DNA of 23,914 nt from positions 1-23,914 of the forward strand of contig CAZWVM010000033.1 of assembly GCA_964637705.1 (NCBI GenBank), given 5' to 3'. The notes under the pieces were generated by a model. The model saw only the letters and a list, made by a program, of their open reading frames with translations. It was not told the origin of the DNA and ran no database searches. Origin of the DNA: CAZWVM01 sp964637705. GTDB taxonomy: Bacteria; UBA8481. Position 1 is the stretch's first letter. Each line of letters opens with the position of its first letter. The position numbers and the translations under genes were made by a program. Shown one piece after another: positions 1-6,822 of this stretch.

Positions 1-2
1 AC

Positions 3-818
3 CAGACGCTCCTGAAGTACCTCGGCCAGGGAGCGATCGCGATGATGAAGGAGATCGCGAAGGAGAAGAAGCTGAAGGAGATCCCGGTGGCCCTGCACCT
101 CGACCATGGCGACACCTTCGAGCTCTGCAAGTCCTGCATCGAGTCGGGATTCTCCTCCGTCATGATCGACGGATCCCACCACTCCTACGAGAAGAACGTG
201 GAACTGACGAAGCAGGTCGTGGAGTATGCCCACGCGAACGACGTGACGGTCGAGGGCGAACTCGGGGTCCTGGCCGGCATCGAGGACGAGGTTTCGGCCG
301 AGCACTCGACCTACACGCGACCGGAGGAGGTCGAGGACTTCGTGAAGAAGACCGGCGTCGATTCGCTCGCGATCTCGATCGGCACATCCCACGGCGCCAC
401 GAAGTTCAAGCCCGAGCAGTGCACGCGCAGCGCCGACGGCGTCCTCATCCCGCCGATGCTCCGCTTCGACATCCTCGCCGAGATCGAGAAGAGGATCCCC
501 GGCTTCCCGATCGTCATGCACGGCTCCTCCTCGGTCCCGGTGGAACCGGTGAAGATCATCAACGACTGCGGCGGCGCTCTCAAGGATTCGGTGGGCATCC
601 CGGAGGAGTGGATCCGGAAGGCCGCCGAGAGCGCGGTCTGCAAGGTCAACATCGATTCCGACGGGCGCCTCTGGATGACGGCGGCGATCCGGAAGGTCTT
701 CAAGGAGAAGCCCGCGGAGTTCGACCCGCGGAAGTACCTCGGGCCGGCCCGCGACGCGCTCTTGGAGATGTATCGCCACAAGAACAAGAACGTCCTGGGC
801 TCGGCGGGACAGGCCTGA
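3..818 (+). CDS. fba: Class II fructose-1,6-bisphosphate aldolase, 5' end outside window
   Basis: This enzyme cleaves fructose 1,6-bisphosphate reversibly to DHAP and glyceraldehyde 3-phosphate in the cytoplasmic glycolysis/gluconeogenesis pathway. The frame is open from the window edge. The first residues seen (QTLLKYLGQG) lie inside the family's N-terminal half, so roughly 50 residues are missing, and the ATG at 42 is an internal methionine. Visible class II landmarks are ALHLDHGD (metal-binding His and catalytic Asp), SVMIDGSH, the EGELG glutamate, the SIGTSHG histidine, VMHGSSSVP and the C-terminal VNIDSDGRLWMTAAIR. The C-terminal insert and the ending KNVLGSAGQA resemble the longer class II subgroup. 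Metal dependence is family knowledge. It ends 28 bp before the tRNA-Leu promoter, and no terminator is visible between them. The product name is secure; the true start cannot be seen. Confidence 0.95.
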   Translation, partial: QTLLKYLGQGAIAMMKEIAKEKKLKEIPVALHLDHGDTFELCKSCIESGFSSVMIDGSHHSYEKNVELTKQVVEYAHANDVTVEGELGVLAGIEDEVSAEHSTYTRPEEVEDFVKKTGVDSLAISIGTSHGATKFKPEQCTRSADGVLIPPMLRFDILAEIEKRIPGFPIVMHGSSSVPVEPVKIINDCGGALKDSVGIPEEWIRKAAESAVCKVNIDSDGRLWMTAAIRKVFKEKPAEFDPRKYLGPARDALLEMYRHKNKNVLGSAGQA

Positions 819-846
819 CCCGGGCGGCCGTTCGCTCTCGTTTCTC

Positions 847-875
847 TTGAACCGGGAAGCGGGCGCGCCTATAAT
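847..875 (+). promoter_or_regulatory. Sigma-70 promoter of tRNA-Leu
   Basis: The -35 element TTGAAC (847-852) and a perfect -10 element TATAAT (870-875) are separated by 17 bp. Transcription would start near 882, about 5 nt before the mature tRNA 5' end at 887. It is the clearest promoter in the window and suggests an ordinary housekeeping sigma factor. Confidence 0.85.
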
Positions 876-886
876 CCGAACCTGTT

Positions 887-973
887 GCAGCGGTGGCGGA
901 ACTGGCAGACGCACCAGCTTGAGGGGTTGGCGCCCGCAAGGGCGTGGTGGTTCAAATCCACTCCGCTGCACCA
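887..973 (+). tRNA. tRNA-Leu (GAG anticodon)
   Basis: The 87-nt gene folds as a class II tRNA. The acceptor stem GCAGCGG pairs with CCGCTGC, followed by discriminator A and an encoded CCA (971-973). The anticodon stem CCAGC/GTTGG closes the seven-base loop TTGAGGG, putting GAG at 921-923, which reads CUC and CUU. A long variable arm (CGCCCGCAAGGGCG) is typical of tRNA-Leu, and the T stem GGTGG/CCACT closes loop TTCAAAT. It has its own promoter just upstream and a terminator just downstream, so it is probably a single-gene transcript. Confidence 0.97.
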
Positions 974-983
974 TGAAATCATG

Positions 984-1013
984 AAACCGGCACCGAGAGG
1001 CGCCGGTTTTTTT
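984..1013 (+). terminator. Rho-independent terminator after tRNA-Leu
   Basis: The arms AACCGGCACC (985-994) and GGCGCCGGTT (999-1008) pair with one A-C mismatch around a GAGA tetraloop. The T run extends to 1013. It lies 11 bp after the tRNA CCA end and ends only 17 bp before the rpiB Shine-Dalgarno sequence. Confidence 0.85.
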
Positions 1014-1039
1014 CTGCCGGAAGGATTGCAGGAGGCGCC

Positions 1040-1465
1040 ATGAGAATCGCGATCGGCTCGGATCATGCGGGATTCCTTTACAAGGAGAGAATCAAGGCCC
1101 GGCTCGGGGAACACGGACACGAGGTCTTCGACTTCGGCACGGATTCCGAGGCCTCATGCGATTACCCCGACTTCTGCCGCCCGGCCGCGGAGGCGGTGGC
1201 GAACGGGGAATGCGAGCGCGGAATCGTCCTCGGAGGCAGCGGCAACGGGGAGGCGATGGCGGCGAACCGCGTGAAAGGCGTCCGCTGCGCCCTCTGCTGG
1301 AACGTCGAATCCGCCCGGATGGGACGGCTCCACAACGACGCGAACATGATCTCCCTGGGCCAGCGCATGATGACGATCGAGACGGCCCTCGAGATTCTCG
1401 ACGTCTTTCTCGAGACCCCCTTCGAGGGCGGCCGCCACGTGGGAAGGATCCGCAAGCTCGACTAG
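1040..1465 (+). CDS. rpiB: Ribose-5-phosphate isomerase B (glutamate-type)
   Basis: This 141-aa cytoplasmic enzyme of the RpiB/LacAB family interconverts ribose 5-phosphate and ribulose 5-phosphate in the non-oxidative pentose phosphate pathway. The N-terminal GSDHAG (6-11) and the anion-binding loop GGSGNGEAMAANRVKG (65-80) are diagnostic. In the E. coli enzyme this loop carries the catalytic Cys (CGTG). Here that Cys is absent and Glu71 follows GNG, as in the mycobacterial-type enzyme that uses Glu as the base. His98 in RLHNDAN is the likely general acid. The ATG at 1040 has a strong AGGAGG (1030-1035) 4 nt upstream. The gene follows the tRNA terminator with almost no room for its own promoter and converges on the methyltransferase gene 22 bp away. 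Substrate preference cannot be proved from sequence. Confidence 0.93.
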   Translation: MRIAIGSDHAGFLYKERIKARLGEHGHEVFDFGTDSEASCDYPDFCRPAAEAVANGECERGIVLGGSGNGEAMAANRVKGVRCALCWNVESARMGRLHNDANMISLGQRMMTIETALEILDVFLETPFEGGRHVGRIRKLD

Positions 1466-1487
1466 GGCGGGGCGGAGGGGACCGGCG

Positions 1488-2258
1488 TCAGGGACGGAAG
1501 CGCTCCAGGAGGATCGAGCCGCTCGCGACGACGCCGAGGGAATCGATCGGAAGGGCCTTCATCGCGACGTGGGCCGCGCGCGCATCGGGCCACGCCGAGG
1601 AGGGGCCGCGCGCCTCGCCCCCCAGCACGAGCAGCGTCTTTCCACCCGGGGCGCCGGCGGCCCTTTCCGGACCGAGCCCCGCTACGAGCGTCCGGAAGCC
1701 GGCGGCGTTCGCCGCGCGCCGGATCTCCTCCGCGGAAGCCGATGCGACCGAGATGTAGCCGACCGCGCCGGCCGAAGCCCGCACGGTCTTGGGATGGTAG
1801 GGATCGACGCTGCCGGGCGTGAAGAGCACGGCGTCCCAGCCGAGGAGGAGGGCGGTGCGGACCAGGGTTCCGGCGTTGCCGGGGTCGGAGAGGCCGTCGA
1901 GGACGACGGCGGCGCGGGCGTCCTCCAGGATCGCGCCGACCGGGCGCGCCGCCGGTTTCTCGACGAGGGCGGCGATCCCCTGCGGGCTCTTCGCATCGAA
2001 GTAGCGCCGGCTGTGACGCTCGCTGACGCGCCGCACCGGAATGCCCCGCTTCGCGGCCTCCCCTTCCAGTTCACCCCACTTCCGCTCCTCGCTCTCGATC
2101 ACCACGAGGTCGCGGACGACGAGGGGCGAGTTGAGGATCGAGCGGACGGCGCGGGCGCCCTCGACCGTGAAGAGGCGTTCGTCGTTCCGCGGCGCCTCCG
2201 CGGACGACCGCCTCTCAGGCGCGGTCCGGTCCGGCCTGGGCTTGTGCGAGCTTTTCAC
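1488..2258 (-). CDS. SpoU/TrmH-family RNA 2'-O-methyltransferase
   Basis: This 256-aa protein belongs to the SPOUT superfamily, which transfers methyl from S-adenosylmethionine to a ribose 2'-OH of rRNA or tRNA. After a basic, disordered N-terminus comes a substrate-binding domain (about 28-105, with LFTVEGARAV and SPQGIAALV). The trefoil-knot catalytic domain follows with motif 1 DGLSDPGNAGTLVRTA (121-136), motif 2 LVLGGEARGPS (210-220) and motif 3 PIDSLGVVASGSILLER (237-253). Motif 3 usually reads SLNVSVAxAI, and here the Asn is Gly, an unusual change. The start is a GTG at 2258 with GAGGGA about 6 nt upstream, and the gene overlaps the DUF5679 gene by 44 bp. It is the last gene of the long minus-strand cluster. 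The RNA target (RlmB-like or another) cannot be told. Confidence 0.88.
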   Translation of the reverse strand: MKSSHKPRPDRTAPERRSSAEAPRNDERLFTVEGARAVRSILNSPLVVRDLVVIESEERKWGELEGEAAKRGIPVRRVSERHSRRYFDAKSPQGIAALVEKPAARPVGAILEDARAAVVLDGLSDPGNAGTLVRTALLLGWDAVLFTPGSVDPYHPKTVRASAGAVGYISVASASAEEIRRAANAAGFRTLVAGLGPERAAGAPGGKTLLVLGGEARGPSSAWPDARAAHVAMKALPIDSLGVVASGSILLERFRP

Positions 2259-2409
2259 TGCATTCCCTCGAGAGGATCTTGTAGAGGACGCCGGAGCAGG
2301 AGGGGCAGGAACCGCGCGCCGCGCAGCGTCCGTTCTTCATTGCGACGAGCGCCGGATCCCTCATCTCGCGAGCGGCCCTGCACTTGACGCAGTAGGCCTC
2401 GATCTTCAC
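2215..2409 (-). CDS. DUF5679 small zinc-ribbon protein
   Basis: This 64-aa protein matches the DUF5679 pattern: an N-terminal EAYCVKCRAAREM, a central MKNGR and a CPSC knuckle. Cys7 and Cys10 with Cys35 and Cys38 would form a four-cysteine zinc site; Cys29 and Cys50 are extra. The family has no known function and is usually around 50 residues. The start is a GTG at 2409 that overlaps the TGA of the upstream small membrane protein as GTGA, which supports both starts and implies translational coupling. The 3' end runs 44 bp into the methyltransferase gene in another frame. Longer readings of the same frame upstream of 2409 lie inside the PorV-like gene and are not used. Confidence 0.75.
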   Translation of the reverse strand: MKIEAYCVKCRAAREMRDPALVAMKNGRCAARGSCPSCSGVLYKILSRECSEKLAQAQAGPDRA

Positions 2410-2609
2410 GGCGTGAAGCCCGCGAACCAGGGGCCGCGGTCGTGAGCCGGGGCCGGGCGCGCCGCGTAACCGACGAAGGCGCATGAGAGGGCCGCGAGAA
2501 AGAGAAGGGCCAGGGATTCGCGCAACGTGAGCGGAACGAAGACGAAGCGGACGCGAGACCGCGAAGGCGACGCCGGATCCTCCGGCCCCGGGGCCGGTTG
2601 CTGGCTCAC
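2406..2609 (-). CDS. Small single-pass membrane protein, unknown function
   Basis: This 67-aa protein has a Pro/Ser-rich N-terminus (1-20), one hydrophobic segment (about 31-50, ESLALLFLAALSCAFVGYAA) and a short polar tail. No family is recognised. Its GTG start lies 3 bp after the stop of the preceding PorV-like gene, and its TGA overlaps the next GTG as GTGA. Being squeezed between two coupled genes is the main evidence that it is real. It might be an accessory inner-membrane protein of the export cluster, but this is only inferred from position. Confidence 0.55.
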   Translation of the reverse strand: MSQQPAPGPEDPASPSRSRVRFVFVPLTLRESLALLFLAALSCAFVGYAARPAPAHDRGPWFAGFTP

Positions 2610-2612
2610 GAG

Positions 2613-3911
2613 TCAGCGGCCGGGAAGGGCGGCGAAGACGGCGCCGGCCAGGGTGGTGGCGCCGTCGATGAAATGATCCCGCGGGATCGTGGCCTCGCGG
2701 AAGACGACCACGCGCCGCGACTGCATCTCGACGATCTTCACGCCGACCCAGACCGCGCCGTCCCCCAGGGCGCTGTATCGCCCCTCGATGGCATACTCGG
2801 CGTTGCCGTAGGACGTGGGCACCAGGTCGGAATTCTTGGACGTGCGGGCCAGGAAGATCTCGCGGAAGCCTTCGGCCATCCAGTCCTCTTCCGTGCCGGG
2901 CGCGAGGTTCGCGAAGGGCGGAACCGCGATGCGGACCCGGGAAGCCCTCATCCGCCCCGCTCCCGCCGCGAAGAAGCCGGTCGTGTCCGCGGAGGTCTGG
3001 ACATGGGACTGCCCCCCCAGGTAGCTGTAGGAGAAGCGGTGGTTCAGCCCCGTCGGCCCCATCGACTCGTAGGTGTAGTCGAAGGAGCCGACCTTGGAGA
3101 GGAAGCCGACGCCGAGCTTGAGAGCTCGTTCGAAGGAGACATCGTAGCCGACGTCGAAGCCGGCGCGGAGGGCGAGGTAGTCGAGGATGCGGTATTCCGC
3201 GCCCACGTTGGCGCGCGGCTGCGCCTCGCGGTCGACCGAGAGATCGCCGGAGAGGGTGTAGTTCGCGTCCGGCGGCTCGTAGGCGAGCCCCATCCGCACG
3301 GACAGCGGCTGCGGCGAACTCGAGGCGATGTATTCGATGCCCGTGCCGATGTTCTGGACCGCGGCGCCGATCGAGATCCCGGGCCAGCCGACGGGGCGGT
3401 AGGTGACGCCGAAATCCGCTCCGACCGCGTTCGCATCGTAACGGAAGAGCTCGCTGCGGATGAAACGGCCGGTCGCGCCGACCGCCACCTCGGGGGCGAC
3501 CTGGTAGGCGACGGTGAGGCCGAGAGCGAGGTCGTAGTTCGAGAACTGGCCGACGATCGCGCCCGTGGCGTTGCGCTGGACGTCGTCCGCGCCCATGTAG
3601 GTGAGGTGAAGGGCGAAGACGCTCTTCGGGCTGACGCGCCGGGCGACGGCCGCGTAGGAGTAATGCATGTCGAGCGCGTAGACGATCTGGGAAAGACCGA
3701 GGTCCCACTTGTCGACCGTGGTGAGGCCGGCCGGATTGTAGGAGAGGGACTCGATCCCCTCGGCCAGCCCCGTGTAGGCGTTGCCCATGGCCGTCGGACG
3801 CGCCATCGGGCGGACGCGGAGGAAGGAGGCGCCGGATGTTCCCACCCCGGCGGCCTCGGCGGAAACGGCGACGAGAACCGCCGCCAGCGCGAGAACCCGG
3901 ATCCTCCTCAT
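2613..3911 (-). CDS. PorV/PorQ-like outer-membrane protein with FlgO/TolB-N-like C-terminal domain (second copy)
   Basis: This 432-aa protein begins with a signal peptide (1-20, cleavage probable after AEA). The barrel opens with the PorV/PorQ/UPF0164 signature: SFLRVRPMARPTAMGNAY (29-46), then EGIESLSYNPAGL (51-63), the usual conserved Asn-Pro turn. Alternating strands with aromatic girdles continue to about 300. Residues 321-432 (RIAVPPFANLAPG... to the end) look like the alpha/beta domain of FlgO, CsgG and TolB-N. Known PorV is the FadL-like shuttle of type IX secretion that carries cargo to the surface. The start overlaps the upstream PLD gene as ATGA (3908-3911). Architecture matches the larger PorV-like protein in this cluster. 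The barrel family is secure; the C-terminal assignment is moderate and the exact role is inferred. Confidence 0.85.
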   Translation of the reverse strand: MRRIRVLALAAVLVAVSAEAAGVGTSGASFLRVRPMARPTAMGNAYTGLAEGIESLSYNPAGLTTVDKWDLGLSQIVYALDMHYSYAAVARRVSPKSVFALHLTYMGADDVQRNATGAIVGQFSNYDLALGLTVAYQVAPEVAVGATGRFIRSELFRYDANAVGADFGVTYRPVGWPGISIGAAVQNIGTGIEYIASSSPQPLSVRMGLAYEPPDANYTLSGDLSVDREAQPRANVGAEYRILDYLALRAGFDVGYDVSFERALKLGVGFLSKVGSFDYTYESMGPTGLNHRFSYSYLGGQSHVQTSADTTGFFAAGAGRMRASRVRIAVPPFANLAPGTEEDWMAEGFREIFLARTSKNSDLVPTSYGNAEYAIEGRYSALGDGAVWVGVKIVEMQSRRVVVFREATIPRDHFIDGATTLAGAVFAALPGR

Positions 3912-5308
3912 CGGATCAGCGTCACCACGCCCCGGGCGACGCCCGAGGAGCGGGTCTCCATCTCGAGGATGTACGTGCCGCTGGCCATCACGTCACCCCT
4001 CGTGTTCCGCCCGTCCCAGGTGATGCGCGTCGAGGATGTCGTCGGCATCATCGTGTGGATCAGGCGGCCGTCCTGCGCGTAGACCCGGACGGAGGTCAGC
4101 GTCGCCTCGGGTTGCGTCGCCAGGGTCAGCATCTGCCCCGAGGAGAGGATGCAGGGATTCGGATAGGCGATCGCGACGGCCTTGTCGCGCGCGGGCTCGA
4201 TGATCGAGGTCGAAACGGGGGTCGATGAGGCCGAGCCGACCGTGACGGAATCCTTCCAGTCGGAACCTGTGATCGTGCCGATCGAGACGCTCGAGATCCG
4301 GGCCAGCTCGGCCAGGTAGGCCCTCGCCAGCGCCGCGTCCTGCACGAGCACGGAGTTCTCGTCGTTGACCGTGTTGCCCGCCACGGTGAAGTTCATCGAG
4401 CCGGTGAAGACGGAGTATCCGTCGAGGACGGCGTACTTGTGGTGGAGAACATCGGCGTTGAGATCGGTCATGACGTTCATGCCCGCCCCGAGGAGGCTGC
4501 TGTAGCTCGCCGTGAAGCCGTGCTGGCCCTGGTCGAAGTTCCCGAGGTTCGCGGACCCGACCGTGCTCTTCTTCGCGATCATCGCGTTCCCCAGTTCCGG
4601 GCTCCCGTAGGTGTAGATGGCGTAGTAGAGCGAGGTCGTCAGGGAACTCACGGCGCTCACCATGCGGTCCAGCGGCAGGTCGCGCGGGGAGAAGCGGACC
4701 TCGACCGGGATCCCCGCGACGGTGTAGGAGGTGCGGACCGAGGGGGTCGCCTTGTTCGCGTGGAACTTTCCGCTCCACATCAGGTCGAACTCCGTCCCGA
4801 ACGTGGAGGCGATATCGGAACTGCGGATGATCAGCGCGTTGTTGTTCATCGTGGTCAGGTTCGGGCGGTTGAAGTTGGCCGAGCCGGTCCAGACCGCCGC
4901 GCCCGACTCTCCCCTGTCGATGATCACGAACTTGTGGTGCATCTCGTTGTTCGGATCGTCGTCGTACTTCGTGGGGATCGAGCCCGAGAGCGAAAGGGTG
5001 CCGTCGGAGGTTCTCACGGGGTAGTTGACGTCGTCCACGACCACCTTGATCGAGACCTGCCCGGCGGCGGCGATCGTGTTCAGAGTCTCGATCAGCTCGC
5101 GGTCCTGGAAGTTGAAGACCGCGATCTCGACCGTCTTGGTGGCGGACTTGATGAAGTCGATGAGGGCGGTCTTGAAGGCGGAGTTGGCGCCGCCGGAATG
5201 GCTCGAGCCCGGCGTGAAGAGCGCCGTGATCCCGTCGGCGGCGGCGCACGGGAGCGCGGCCGCGAGCCAGGCGGCGAGAACGAAGACGACCGCGCGGGAA
5301 CGATTCAT
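3908..5308 (-). CDS. Secreted phospholipase D-family protein with FlgD-like C-terminal domain
   Basis: This 466-aa protein has a signal peptide (about 1-24, MNRSRAVVFVLAAWLAAALP then CAAA). It has two complete HKD half-sites: H124-K126-D131 in MHHKFVIID followed by TGSANFNRPN, and H289-K291-D296 in LHHKYAVLD followed by TGSMNFT. Both catalytic halves are intact, so hydrolase or transferase activity on phosphodiesters (DNA, RNA or phospholipid) is plausible; the fold resembles the Nuc-type and PLD families. The C-terminus (about 380-466) holds AYPNP, then VRVYAQDGRLI and TWDGRNTRGDVMASGTYIL, the FlgD-Ig/type IX sorting-tail pattern. The ATG at 5308 overlaps the upstream stop as ATGA. The frame is open further upstream but there it only shadows the PorV-like gene. 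The protein is probably exported to the surface with its PorV-like neighbours. Confidence 0.88.
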   Translation of the reverse strand: MNRSRAVVFVLAAWLAAALPCAAADGITALFTPGSSHSGGANSAFKTALIDFIKSATKTVEIAVFNFQDRELIETLNTIAAAGQVSIKVVVDDVNYPVRTSDGTLSLSGSIPTKYDDDPNNEMHHKFVIIDRGESGAAVWTGSANFNRPNLTTMNNNALIIRSSDIASTFGTEFDLMWSGKFHANKATPSVRTSYTVAGIPVEVRFSPRDLPLDRMVSAVSSLTTSLYYAIYTYGSPELGNAMIAKKSTVGSANLGNFDQGQHGFTASYSSLLGAGMNVMTDLNADVLHHKYAVLDGYSVFTGSMNFTVAGNTVNDENSVLVQDAALARAYLAELARISSVSIGTITGSDWKDSVTVGSASSTPVSTSIIEPARDKAVAIAYPNPCILSSGQMLTLATQPEATLTSVRVYAQDGRLIHTMMPTTSSTRITWDGRNTRGDVMASGTYILEMETRSSGVARGVVTLIR

Positions 5309-6822
5309 CGCGCGAGCCAGGCCCCGGCCTTCTGGGCGACGCCCTGGCCGATCGACTTCCCCAGGACGAAGATCTCCGTCTCCGGCGCCTCCGCCTCGAT
5401 GAAGTCCAGCGTCCGCCCGGTCGCGCCGTCGATGACGCGCGCGGTCAGGACCATGCGGCCGGCCGAGTTCTTGACGAAGAGCCCGCGCACGACGAGACGC
5501 GCGCCGGACTGCTGCGACAGGGTCAGGATCTCCGGGCCGGTCAGGGATGCCGTTCCCGCCAGGTTCGCGCGGGCGATGACGGGGAGCCCGGCGGCCTGGA
5601 GCTCCTTCGCCACGATGTCGGCGAGGCCGAGGGAGAGCCATCCCAGCTCGGCATGCCCCGTCGCGTTGGCGAAGTCGAGAACCGCGACGGCGCGGCGGGC
5701 CGCGGTCGGAGCCGCTGCGGGCGCGGCGATCACGGGGGTCTGCGCCTCGGGATTACGCTCCTCGCCGCGACCGGCCTCATCGCCCCGCTCCTCGGGTTCC
5801 ACCTTCCACGGGGTGAAATCGTATGTCAGCGAGAAGCGGTTCGTCTCGCCCGGACCCTTGGAGGCGAAGATGTAGGCGTAGTCGAGCCGCACGGAGCCGA
5901 AGCCCAGGGTCGTCCCCACGGCGGGAATCGCCTTCTCGTCGCCGGTGAACTGCTTCTCCAGGCCGCACCGGAGGGCCAGGGCCAGCGGATACTCCTGCCG
6001 CTCCACCTGGCGGAAGATCGATTGGTTCCTCACCGTCGTCGCGCCGAGGGTGCGCGAGAGGTAGCCCGGCCGCATGATCCAGTATTCCGTCCCCGCGCGG
6101 AAACGCGAGAAGTAGTCGCCGCTCACCCCGCCCCACTCGCCCGTCACGAGCCAGCGGTCGGAGAGGCGGTAGGCCGCGCCGGCCCGCCACGACGACGGGA
6201 TCGTCTCCGTCGTGCCCGTCCCGTACTGCACGCTCGCGTAGGCGTTTCGGATCGCGGCGCCGAGGGAGAGGCGCGGGGAGTGCTGGTAGCGGAGACCGAT
6301 GTCGATGCCGAGCCCGGAACCGGTGCCCTGGGAGAAGTCGGAGCTGAGGTCGAGATACTTGACGGTGGCGCCCAGGGCGAGCGGCCCGAAGAGCCGGGCG
6401 TAGGAGTACCCGAGCGTCGTCTCGGTCAGCTTCTGGGGGAAAGGCGAGAATTCCACCTGCATGCCCTGGTAGGAGAAGCCGTGCACGCCCCAGCGCGTCG
6501 GCACGGCGAGCCCGAAGTAGGACTGCTTCAGGAGGCCGAGCCCGTAGAGATTGGCGTAGTCGAAGGTGCCGCTGATCGACTGCAGGAGCGCCAGGCCGGA
6601 GGGGTTGGCGGTCATGGCATAGGCGTCGTCGGCGACGGCGACGAAGGCCCCGCCGAGCCCGAGCGACCGGGCCCCGATCCCGGTCTCCGAGAAGGAGCCC
6701 GAGACGTTGGCCGCGCGGGAGGATCCGGTGAACGCGAGGAGCGCCGCGCCGACCGCGACGACCGCCGCGGCACGGAACCCCCGGGTTCTCCTCATCGTCG
6801 TCTTCATCGCGCGCCGTCTCAT
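5305..6822 (-). CDS. PorV/PorQ-like outer-membrane protein with FlgO/TolB-N-like C-terminal domain (first copy)
   Basis: This 505-aa protein has a basic N-terminus and signal peptide (about 1-37, ending SSRAA). The PorV-like signature is GIGARSLGLGGAFVAVADD (47-65) followed by YAMTANPSGL, then beta-barrel-like sequence to about 340. A charged and Ala/Pro-rich linker (about 340-375) leads to residues 376-505, where AVAVLDFANATG, LADIVAKELQ, GARLVVRGLF and LTARVIDGATGRTLDF follow the TolB-N/FlgO pattern. The ATG at 6822 overlaps the stop of the giant gene (ATGA, 6819-6822); Met6 or Met10 are alternatives. Its stop overlaps the PLD gene start. It is a paralogue in architecture of the 432-aa protein downstream. 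An outer-membrane role in carrying or anchoring the neighbouring cargo is inferred. Confidence 0.85.
   Translation of the reverse strand: MRRRAMKTTMRRTRGFRAAAVVAVGAALLAFTGSSRAANVSGSFSETGIGARSLGLGGAFVAVADDAYAMTANPSGLALLQSISGTFDYANLYGLGLLKQSYFGLAVPTRWGVHGFSYQGMQVEFSPFPQKLTETTLGYSYARLFGPLALGATVKYLDLSSDFSQGTGSGLGIDIGLRYQHSPRLSLGAAIRNAYASVQYGTGTTETIPSSWRAGAAYRLSDRWLVTGEWGGVSGDYFSRFRAGTEYWIMRPGYLSRTLGATTVRNQSIFRQVERQEYPLALALRCGLEKQFTGDEKAIPAVGTTLGFGSVRLDYAYIFASKGPGETNRFSLTYDFTPWKVEPEERGDEAGRGEERNPEAQTPVIAAPAAAPTAARRAVAVLDFANATGHAELGWLSLGLADIVAKELQAAGLPVIARANLAGTASLTGPEILTLSQQSGARLVVRGLFVKNSAGRMVLTARVIDGATGRTLDFIEAEAPETEIFVLGKSIGQGVAQKAGAWLAR

Noticed and set aside
887..973. tRNA-Leu as an integration site for a mobile element
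   Set aside because: The tRNA is followed by a terminator and a housekeeping gene. No integrase and no repeated tRNA 3' end was seen.
1466..1487. Terminator between the convergent rpiB and methyltransferase genes
   Set aside because: The 22-bp gap is GC-rich but has no convincing hairpin with a T run on either strand.
2410..3708. Long N-terminal extension of the DUF5679 frame
   Set aside because: It lies in another frame of the PorV-like gene and is Arg/Pro/Gly-rich low complexity. The GTG at 2409 with a GTGA overlap gives the proper family length.
2598..4082. Long plus-strand open frame opposite the PorV-like genes (also 4439-5875, 5653-6897, 9435-10565 and 11901-13130)
   Set aside because: These are Arg/Gly/Asp-rich antisense shadows typical of GC-rich DNA, with no motifs. 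The minus-strand genes in the same places have signal peptides, domains and coupled starts.
5309..5641. N-terminal extension of the PLD protein
   Set aside because: It precedes a good signal peptide at 5308, overlaps the PorV-like gene and has the composition of a shadow frame.
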